NCBI GenBank assembly: GCA_036844705.1
Contig: DAIUFH010000047.1
Span: 1-16,467 of the forward strand
Direction of reading: 5' to 3'
Length of the DNA stretch: 16,467 nt
Source of the DNA: DAIUFH01 sp036844705
GTDB taxonomy: Bacteria; Bacillota; Clostridia; Tissierellales; Tissierellaceae
Made by a program: the position numbers and the translations under genes. The notes beneath the pieces were generated by a model, which made no database searches, was not told the origin of the DNA, and saw nothing but the letters and a program-made list of their open reading frames with translations. Below, in pieces: positions 1 to 4,521 of the stretch. Within the stretch, counting starts at the first letter, position 1. Every line of letters starts with the position of its first letter.

Positions 1-7
1 TGATAGT

Positions 8-217
8 TCTTACCCTTCCATTATTTAATTTTCAATGGTGATTGATGTAATTGTTGGTATTACTAAGATTCACGGTTTGGTTGCTTTCCTAAATTGTTAT
101 AGTACCATATAACCAAAATTATAAAACTTCTATAGGTATTGATATTACTATTGTTCAAGGGATTGTTTGCTTTCTAACATTTACACATGTCTTACCCTTC
201 TATTATTTAATTTTCAA
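8..217. repeat. Pair of 28-bp direct repeats (8-35 and 190-217)
   Basis: Positions 8-35 and 190-217 match at 27 of 28 bases; the only difference is one C/T. Both begin TCTTACCC and end ATTTTCAA on the plus strand. I found no open reading frame on either strand that would explain the conservation. The two copies sit outside two of the degenerate array repeats (46-96 and 131-178) and may belong to the same array, which is cut off by the left edge. With two copies 182 bp apart and non-unique spacer content, this is not a CRISPR array. What it does is unknown. Confidence 0.75.
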
Positions 218-262
218 CACATTCGGTTGTAACCATTGGAATTACTAGTGTTGATGGCTTTC

Positions 263-446
263 TTAATTGTCCACACAATCCACGCTTCTATACTGTCTTT
301 GCTTTTCCGTTTTATATTTTCTTCTATATTCTTCAAAGCATTTGTTACAATACTTCATACTATTACTATTCATTTTTTCTATACACCCACAAACCTCACA
401 CATAATCCAACCACTACATTCCTCTCCATATAGAGATTATAGACAT
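263..446 (-). pseudogene. Frameshifted second copy of the CxxC zinc-ribbon mini-gene
   Basis: The first nine codons (446 down to 420, MSIISIWRG) copy the start of the mini-gene at 498-671, including its upstream GAGGTTCG ribosome-binding region. That frame then hits TAG at 414-416. The homologous protein continues in another frame, because this copy has 19 nt where the other has 15 between the leader and the first conserved cysteine codon. From an in-frame ATG at 403 it reads 46 aa: MCEVCGC near the start, a CNKC at residues 19-22 and a basic helical tail (EEYRRKYKTEKQ). The gap between the two CxxC pairs is 13 residues, the same as in the intact copy. It may be a pseudogene, or a short protein started at ATG 403 and translationally coupled to a 10-aa leader. 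The ATG has only a weak ribosome binding site, which favours decay. Confidence 0.55.
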
Positions 447-497
447 CGAACCTCGTAACCTTTGCAATTAGTGGCGTTGAGGGTGGTTTCTAAAACT

Positions 498-671
498 TCA
501 CATTTTATTATTTTGTCTGATTTTTTTCATACTTTCTCTTTGCCATTCTTTTTGCCTTTCTTTCCAACACTCATTACAGTATTTACCTCTATTATTAGTT
601 ATCTTAATTCTTTTACCACAATCTTCACATCTACCTATATCATCTCCTCTCCATATAGAGGTTTTAGACAT
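498..671 (-). CDS. Small zinc-ribbon-like protein (57 aa, two CxxC pairs)
   Basis: A 57-aa protein starting at ATG 671 after ACAAGGTTTG, a weak Shine-Dalgarno with the AGG core. Residues 15-18 are CEDC and 32-35 are CNEC, 13 residues apart, with KYC before the second pair; this is the layout of a small treble-clef or zinc-ribbon fold that would bind one zinc. The tail (about 36-57, KERQKEWQRESMKKIR) is a basic, Arg/Lys-rich helix, which suggests nucleic-acid contact, as in the many unnamed small Cys4 proteins of phages and mobile elements. No function is assigned. It lies in the repeat array behind the integrase and has a frameshifted paralogue downstream (263-446) and a 3' remnant upstream (713-772). 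Codons 4-9 contain a short hairpin (CCTCT / AGAGG) that is largely kept in the other copy. The paired paralogue with a conserved CxxC spacing is the best evidence that it is, or was, coding. Confidence 0.65.
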   Translation of the reverse strand: MSKTSIWRGDDIGRCEDCGKRIKITNNRGKYCNECWKERQKEWQRESMKKIRQNNKM

Positions 672-712
672 CAAACCTTGTAGTCGTTGAAATTACAGGT
701 TTATATGATTTT

Positions 713-772
713 TTAACTTCGAACATTTGCTCTAATTTTCTGCATTCTAAATTTTGCCTTTTCTATTATCCT
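713..772 (-). pseudogene. 3' remnant of a third zinc-ribbon mini-gene
   Basis: The minus strand reads 19 codons to a TAA at 713-715, ending EKAKFRMQKIRANVRS. This resembles the tail of the intact mini-gene at 498-671 (QRESMKKIRQNNKM), with the shared pattern M-x-K-I-R-x-N just before the stop. Upstream the frame closes at once with TGA (773-775), and no CxxC codons are found in nearby frames, so only the 3' end would survive. It is followed, as in the other copies, by an array repeat (679-717). The match is short, so homology is a suggestion rather than proven. Confidence 0.35.
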
Positions 773-797
773 TCACTATATTTGTCCGAAATGTGCT

Positions 798-824
798 GTT
801 TTACCCCCCCTTTTCCCGTAAAAC
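798..824. repeat. 7-bp inverted repeat around a C7-T4-C3 (G-rich on minus) loop
   Basis: GTTTTAC at 798-804 is the exact reverse complement of GTAAAAC at 818-824. The 13-nt centre is all pyrimidine on plus: CCCCCC, TTTT, CCC. The run of cytosines at 804-810 is rare in this AT-rich DNA. It lies directly beyond the terminator at 825-850 and upstream of the mini-gene array, so it could mark the array's boundary or hold a promoter or operator for it. No promoter with good -35 and -10 boxes is evident. Confidence 0.5.
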
Positions 825-850
825 AAAAAAATAGCCGACTAATAAGCCGA
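825..850 (-). terminator. Rho-independent terminator after the integrase operon
   Basis: On the minus strand TCGGCT, loop TATT, AGTCGG form a 6-bp stem with two G-U pairs, followed by CTATTTTTTTG. The stem is at 835-850 and the T tract at 825-831. It lies about 15 nt after the stop of the 52-aa ORF, so it would end an integrase plus 52-aa ORF transcript. The stem also contains a direct repeat of AGCCGACT, which is unusual in a terminator. Confidence 0.65.
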
Positions 851-864
851 CTATAATTTATTAC

Positions 865-1023
865 CTATTTACATGTATACTCTATCATTTCCATTATTTC
901 CTTATCTCTTTTAATCGTTTCCTCGTGACTTTTATCAAGTTTTTCATGTTCAAGTATAAACAATTTTCTTATTTCTGCATCTTTGATTTTGTTAATAGTT
1001 TTTAAAACATCTAATTTCATCAT
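865..1023 (-). CDS. Small helical hypothetical protein (52 aa) behind the integrase
   Basis: This ORF starts at ATG 1023, 11 nt after the integrase stop, with AGGTGGTG about five bases ahead; a second in-frame ATG follows at once (MMKLDVLK). The 52-aa product is almost entirely predicted helix, rich in Lys, Glu and Ile (for example IKRDKEIMEMIEY), with heptad-like spacing of hydrophobic residues. There is no signal peptide, cysteine pair or helix-turn-helix that I can see. Tight linkage to the recombinase and the terminator right after it suggest the two are one transcript. A recombination directionality factor is possible by position only; the sequence does not resemble a winged-helix Xis. 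Function unknown. Confidence 0.6.
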   Translation of the reverse strand: MMKLDVLKTINKIKDAEIRKLFILEHEKLDKSHEETIKRDKEIMEMIEYTCK

Positions 1024-1034
1024 ATCAACACCAC

Positions 1035-1988
1035 CTAATAATCCAATGTGGCGTGCTTTAGATATTCTCTTCTTAAATCTTCCCTATCTAGGTTCAAATA
1101 TAATTCAGTCACTTTTACATCACTATGGTCGAGAAGTTGAGATAAAACGTATATTGACCCTCCTGCTTTTAAGAAGTCAGTAGCAAATGTTCTTCTAAGG
1201 CGATGGGGCGTTACTTCTAACCCTGTACTGTCGCATATTCTTCTAAGATTTTGTTCAAAGTTTGAAACTGACATTTTAGTATGCCTTGTGGTTGGAAATA
1301 GAAATTGGCTCTTTGAATATCTTTCTTTAAAATTACACCACTTTTTTAATTCACTAGATAATTTAGGTGTAAGATAAGATAATTTTTCCTTTTTATTTTT
1401 AGTATCTCTGAACAATATTGTGTTGTTTCTAAAATTCAAATCATCCATTTCCAATGATAAAGTTTCCCCTATCCTTGCACCAGTGCTTAATAATAATTTA
1501 GTTGTCATATAGTCCCTATAACCATAGAATGTCACTATATTAAACGAATTAAGCAACCTTTTTACATCTTCTCGTTGTAATGGCTCTTTTTTCTCTTCAT
1601 ATACCTTTAATTGCTTAATTCTGGTTACAGGATTAACTTTAATAATATGTTCCTCGTCAAGATAATTAAAGAATACCTTTATATTTCTGATATAATTGTT
1701 AATTGTAACCATAGAGATATTTTTACCATTATCAGTGCGATTGTGTGGTCTATTAATATCAGCATTGGCAACTTGTACAGTATACTTTCCTCTTTCCCTT
1801 AGATAAGATATATACTCTCTAATTTGTTTTGTGTCGACCTTATCAACTTCCTTGGTGTCCTGTTCCTTTTCCATGTACAGTTGGAACAATTTTAATGTTT
1901 GCTCGTAAGATTTCATGGTCTTTTTAGACAAGTTTTTACTTACGCAATAAAGCATAAAATCCTCAATATAATAGTCAAAATCTTTCAC
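1035..1988 (-). CDS. Tyrosine recombinase/integrase (XerC/XerD-like, 317 aa)
   Basis: This is a site-specific tyrosine recombinase that cuts and rejoins DNA through a 3'-phosphotyrosine. Residues 1-120 form the SAM-like core-binding domain (N-terminal helices with KNLSKKTMKSYEQ). Residues 135-310 are the catalytic domain with all expected residues: R172 in TGARIGE, K197, H262 and R265 in TPHRLRRTF, H288 in LLDHSD and nucleophile Y297 in TELYLNL. The length suits a phage or transposon integrase or a XerC/D-type protein. An insert of about 25 residues (72-97, rich in Asn and Asp) lies inside the core-binding domain. The start is GTG 1988 after GGAGGGG; that site is in the 3' arm of a hairpin. 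It follows spo0A by 131 nt with no clear terminator between. No att site is recognised, so whether it moves itself, serves the adjacent repeat array or is a domesticated remnant is open. Confidence 0.9.
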   Translation of the reverse strand: MKDFDYYIEDFMLYCVSKNLSKKTMKSYEQTLKLFQLYMEKEQDTKEVDKVDTKQIREYISYLRERGKYTVQVANADINRPHNRTDNGKNISMVTINNYIRNIKVFFNYLDEEHIIKVNPVTRIKQLKVYEEKKEPLQREDVKRLLNSFNIVTFYGYRDYMTTKLLLSTGARIGETLSLEMDDLNFRNNTILFRDTKNKKEKLSYLTPKLSSELKKWCNFKERYSKSQFLFPTTRHTKMSVSNFEQNLRRICDSTGLEVTPHRLRRTFATDFLKAGGSIYVLSQLLDHSDVKVTELYLNLDREDLRREYLKHATLDY

Positions 1989-1995
1989 TTTAACC

Positions 1996-2016
1996 CCTCC
2001 ATTTTTTAGGTGGAGG
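1996..2016 (-). promoter_or_regulatory. Hairpin sequestering the integrase Shine-Dalgarno
   Basis: On the minus strand CCTCCA, a 9-nt loop (CCTAAAAAA) and TGGAGG form a perfect 6-bp stem. The right arm contains the GGAGG ribosome binding site of the integrase, whose GTG start lies seven bases after the stem. Folding would hide the site from ribosomes, so translation should be low unless the hairpin is melted or bound. There is no T tract, so it is not a terminator. Confidence 0.6.
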
Positions 2017-2056
2017 ATAAAAAGTTAGTTGGCAACAAGTTTATAATTTGTAGGAT

Positions 2057-2073
2057 TATGGAAATTTTCCATA
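2057..2073. other. 17-bp near-perfect palindrome upstream of the integrase
   Basis: TATGGAAA and TTTCCATA flank a single central T. It lies about 70 nt before the integrase start and about 45 nt after the spo0A stop. Its symmetry and 8-bp arms suit a dimeric repressor operator or a recombinase binding site. No T tract follows on the minus strand, so it is not a normal spo0A terminator. The assignment is by shape only. Confidence 0.35.
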
Positions 2074-2119
2074 TATACTTTCATACACTTTATTGGATAT
2101 AGAAACCATTCAAAGCAAG

Positions 2120-2929
2120 TTAATTAGCTTTATCTAAAACATCTTGCTCCAATCTTAGTTTATCTGCAATTAGAGCAATAAACTCAGAATTTGTTGGCTT
2201 TCCTTTGTTATTATTTACAGTATACCCAAATATTCTATCAATAGTATCAATTTTACCTCTATTCCAGGCAACTTCTATGGCGTGTCTTATTGCTCGCTCA
2301 ACTCTGCTAGGAGTCGTATTGAATTTATCGGCTACACTAGGATACAATTCTTTAGTAACAGCTCCCAAATAATCCATATCCTTTATTACCATTGTAATTG
2401 CTTCTCTTAAGTACAAATAACCTTTTATATGTGCAGGTACTCCTATTTCCTGAATGATATTTGTGATTTTAGTCTCCATATTTTTTTCAGAGTTTGAAGA
2501 TTTCTTCACATTTACAGTTATTGGTTTTTGCAAATTACCTTCAGTACTAGGATTTAATTCAACAATTTCTTTTAATCTCTTTATAAATATTTCAAAATCA
2601 AATGGTTTTACAACATAATAAGATGCACCTAATTCAATAGCTCTTTGTGTAATTTTATCTTGCCCTACTGCAGATAACATTATTATTTTAGGAAAAAAAT
2701 CATCTTCTGCTGCATGCAATCTCTCCAATACTCCTAATCCGTCTAAATGTGGCATTATAATATCTAATACAACTACATCAGGCCTTTCTCTATCTATTAG
2801 CTCCAATGCCTCTATGCCATCTTTCGCAGTCCCTACTACCTTAAATTCATCATGAGCAGAAATAAACCGTGCAATTATCTGACAAAACTCTCTGTTATCA
2901 TCAACTATCGCAACTTTTATCTTCTCCAT
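2120..2929 (-). CDS. spo0A: Sporulation master regulator Spo0A
   Basis: Spo0A is the response regulator that commits the cell to sporulation and binds 0A boxes (TGNCGAA) when phosphorylated. The 269-aa product matches the usual length. Residues 1-125 are the receiver: acidic pocket D10-D11, phospho-acceptor D56 in VVVLDIIMP, S86 and K108 in VVKPF. Residues about 155-265 are the DNA-binding domain, with the recognition region TTPSRVERAIRHAIEVAWNRG at 205-225 as in other Spo0A proteins. The linker (130-150) is Lys/Ser/Asn rich and variable in the family. ATG 2929 has GGGGGG eight bases ahead. The gene lies after spoIVB, the standard order in spore formers, but is separated from it by a terminator and has its own promoter region. 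No convincing terminator follows, so read-through toward the integrase is possible. Confidence 0.98.
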   Translation of the reverse strand: MEKIKVAIVDDNREFCQIIARFISAHDEFKVVGTAKDGIEALELIDRERPDVVVLDIIMPHLDGLGVLERLHAAEDDFFPKIIMLSAVGQDKITQRAIELGASYYVVKPFDFEIFIKRLKEIVELNPSTEGNLQKPITVNVKKSSNSEKNMETKITNIIQEIGVPAHIKGYLYLREAITMVIKDMDYLGAVTKELYPSVADKFNTTPSRVERAIRHAIEVAWNRGKIDTIDRIFGYTVNNNKGKPTNSEFIALIADKLRLEQDVLDKAN

Positions 2930-2952
2930 TTTTTTATCCCCCCTGGTTTTAA

Positions 2953-2982
2953 ATTATAATGTAATATTTAAGGTATTCGACA
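2953..2982 (-). promoter_or_regulatory. Spo0A box at -35 of a possible sigma-A promoter
   Basis: The minus strand has TGTCGAA (2976-2982), an exact match to the Spo0A box TGNCGAA. Its last six bases, GTCGAA, are followed by a 17-nt spacer and TATAAT (2953-2958). GTCGAA is a poor match to TTGACA, which is the usual arrangement where phosphorylated Spo0A activates sigma-A promoters by binding at -35. Autoregulation of spo0A is the natural reading. Confidence 0.5.
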
Positions 2983-3001
2983 TTGGTATTAAAACTCCTT
3001 C
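2973..3001 (-). promoter_or_regulatory. Sigma-H promoter of spo0A
   Basis: The minus strand has GAAGGAGTT (2993-3001), an 11-nt spacer and GTCGAATAC (2973-2981). These match the sigma-H consensus RNAGGAWWW-N11/12-RNNGAATWW at 8 of 9 and 8 of 9 positions. Sigma-H control of spo0A is known in Bacillus. The -10 element includes most of a 0A box (2976-2982), so bound Spo0A could block or retune this promoter. Confidence 0.7.
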
Positions 3002-3043
3002 TTTTTTGTGAAATTTTTTAAAATTTTAATTATTTTTTGTAGA

Positions 3044-3078
3044 GAAAAAATGATAAGCCAGAAATTATGGCTTATCAT
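3044..3078 (-). terminator. spoIVB terminator overlapping its last codons
   Basis: Perfect 11-bp arms, ATGATAAGCCA on each strand (3050-3060 and 3068-3078), enclose a 7-nt loop. On the minus strand the hairpin is followed by TTTTTC. The stop codon TAA of spoIVB (3065-3067) lies in the loop, and the ascending arm encodes the end of the protein (His-Asp-Lys-Pro). Confidence 0.9.
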
Positions 3079-4336
3079 GATTATTTAACATCCATTCTAT
3101 ATACAATCCGTAACCTTTAGTAGGATCATTTACAAATACATGAGTTACAGCACCTATTAATTTACCATCTTGTATTATTGGGCTACCACTCATACCTTGA
3201 ACTATGCCACCCGTTTTTTCTAGAAGTTTCTTGTCAACAATTTTGATGATCATACTTTTTTGATTAGGCTTTTCCTGAGCTTCTAATTTTTGTATTTCTA
3301 TTTCAAACTTTTCAACCTTATTTTCCTCAAGAGTGGTCAATATATATGCCTTTCCTAATTTAACCTCTTCTTTAAAACCAATTGGTATTTGCTCTTTATC
3401 TCTGATGTCACCATTGTTGTCTATTAAGCTTCCATATATTCCAAAAGGAGTATTGTATTCTATTTCACCTAAAACTTCATCGGTTTTATAAAAAACTCCT
3501 CTAATTTCACCAGGAGTTCCTTTTTTCCCTTGCTCAATATCAGATATTTTTGCATTCATTACAAATCCTTTTTCTACTGATAATAAATCACCAGTATCCA
3601 TATCTGTTATTCCATGCCCTAATGCTCCAAATAGATTAGATTCTCCATCGTAAAAAGTCATTGTACCTATTCCTGATGTTTTGTCTCGAACCCATATACC
3701 CAATCGATATGCGTTGTCCTGTAGACACTGAATAGGTTTTGAGATAGTTTTGAATTCGCCTTTATTTCTTAAGATCAGGATTTCTACATCTTTATCTTTG
3801 TTTTCATTTAAAATTTTTACTACTTGTTCAGAACTTAATATTTTTTCTCCATTGATTTCAATTATACTGTCTCCAACTTTTATTCCGGCTTCTCTTGCGG
3901 GACTTTTTCGTGTTCCGTTTATATCGATTATATCTGTAACAGCCACTACTAAAACACCTTTAGTATTCATTCTGACCCCAATAGCATTGCCACCAGGTGT
4001 TATCATAGGCCTATCTATCACATTGATATTATAATTTTTAATTGGGATTAATCCCAAAAGTTTTACCTTTAAATTTGTATTACCTTCATCAATTCCATTT
4101 AAAGTAATACTATTATTTAGATTATTATTTCCTTCATTATATATAGTATTTACAATACTTTCTTCGGTTTGTTCAACTGAGAACGGAAAAGATATTTTTA
4201 AATCCTTATTTTCCCCTTTAATAATATTGAAGTCAGAAGGATAAAATAGAATCTGACTTATTTGTAATGATAAGCTTAAAATCAGTATTAGAATGAATAA
4301 GAAGATATATTTAACATTTGGCCTAAATTTGCCCAA
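3065..4336 (-). CDS. spoIVB: SpoIVB serine peptidase (S55), sigma-K checkpoint
   Basis: SpoIVB is made in the forespore, crosses into the intermembrane space and cleaves SpoIVFA to release pro-sigma-K processing. The 423-aa protein has an N-terminal membrane anchor at about 10-31. The conserved PGGNAIGV segment at about 114-121 opens the PDZ region, which runs to about 200 (AGIKVGDSIIEINGEKI at 150-166). The S55 protease domain follows. By the constant offset of five from the Bacillus subtilis protein, the catalytic residues are H241 (ALGHGI), D368 (KIVDKK) and S383 (QGMSGSP). All are present. The start is TTG 4336: an in-frame TGA lies three codons upstream, there is no later Met before the membrane segment, and GGAGAG lies nine bases ahead. 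It stands alone between two terminators with a forespore-type promoter, upstream of spo0A as in most spore formers. Confidence 0.95.
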   Translation of the reverse strand: MGKFRPNVKYIFLFILILILSLSLQISQILFYPSDFNIIKGENKDLKISFPFSVEQTEESIVNTIYNEGNNNLNNSITLNGIDEGNTNLKVKLLGLIPIKNYNINVIDRPMITPGGNAIGVRMNTKGVLVVAVTDIIDINGTRKSPAREAGIKVGDSIIEINGEKILSSEQVVKILNENKDKDVEILILRNKGEFKTISKPIQCLQDNAYRLGIWVRDKTSGIGTMTFYDGESNLFGALGHGITDMDTGDLLSVEKGFVMNAKISDIEQGKKGTPGEIRGVFYKTDEVLGEIEYNTPFGIYGSLIDNNGDIRDKEQIPIGFKEEVKLGKAYILTTLEENKVEKFEIEIQKLEAQEKPNQKSMIIKIVDKKLLEKTGGIVQGMSGSPIIQDGKLIGAVTHVFVNDPTKGYGLYIEWMLNNHDKP

Positions 4337-4396
4337 ATAACATCACTCTCCTTTGTTTTTTTAAATCCTCACCTCCAATTTTTTTTAGTGCATTTA

Positions 4397-4426
4397 TAAT
4401 TTAGCCTTTTTAGAGTCTATTTATTC
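4397..4426 (-). promoter_or_regulatory. Forespore (sigma-F/sigma-G) promoter of spoIVB
   Basis: The minus strand has GAATA (4422-4426), a 15-nt spacer and GGCTAAATTA (4397-4406). The latter matches the sigma-F -10 consensus GGNNANAHTR at every fixed position, and GAATA fits GYATA at four of five and the sigma-G form GHATR fully. The predicted start would leave a leader of about 50 nt. Forespore expression is what SpoIVB requires. Confidence 0.6.
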
Positions 4427-4469
4427 TCCACAAATATTAAGAAAATTGTTAGTTAAAATCTAAAATTCC

Positions 4470-4502
4470 AAAAAAAATAAGAATAAGGAAATTTCCTTAC
4501 TC
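4470..4502 (-). terminator. Rho-independent terminator after recN
   Basis: A symmetric stem at 4481-4502 (core TAAGGAAATTTCCTTA, extended with one G-U pair) is followed on the minus strand by TTATTTTTTTT. It lies 19 nt after the recN stop and closes the long housekeeping transcript. On the plus strand the stem is followed by CATTTTTT, so it could also work weakly in that direction, but there is no plus-strand gene here to end. Confidence 0.85.
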
Positions 4503-4521
4503 TCATTTTTTAATAAAGTGG

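Larger units (their letters stand above)
46..717 (-). repeat. Array of five degenerate 40-50 bp intergenic repeats
   Basis: Five related segments lie at 46-96, 131-178, 226-269, 454-496 and 679-717. On the plus strand each has the layout TGTAA..., then TTGNNATTAC, then a GTT/GGTT-rich stretch, then a GCTTTCTAA-like end. The four at 46-496 align well; the one at 679-717 is the weakest. Read on the minus strand, the segments at 226-269, 454-496 and 679-717 start at or just after the stop codon of a mini-ORF (intact, frameshifted or remnant), and the latter two run into the Shine-Dalgarno of the next mini-ORF, so the unit is ORF plus repeat. The two leftmost copies are separated by only 35-50 bp of non-coding DNA. 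The segment at 679-717 and its surroundings contain an AAACCT / AGGTTT inverted repeat; the others are less clearly inverted. Spacing is irregular (about 85 to 225 bp). I infer duplication or cassette gain, but the mechanism is not visible. Confidence 0.6.

Noticed and set aside
236..683. Plus-strand open frames of 60-75 codons at the left end
   Set aside because: They lie opposite the mini-gene array, lack ribosome binding sites, are rich in Phe, Leu, Ile, Ser and Thr as expected for the complement of AT-rich coding DNA, and the minus strand shows paired, conserved cysteine codons instead.
1..720. CRISPR array
   Set aside because: The repeats are degenerate, irregularly spaced (about 85-225 bp), some spacers contain reading frames, and no cas genes are near.
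46..1988. Integron (intI with attC cassettes)
   Set aside because: The recombinase is not shown to carry the IntI-specific insert, it is transcribed in the same direction as the array, and the repeats lack clear paired R boxes with GTT crossover. The idea is kept only as a comparison in the findings.
2057..2073. spo0A terminator at the TATGGAAA/TTTCCATA palindrome
   Set aside because: On the minus strand it is followed by ATCCTAC with no T run, and the stem is AT-rich.
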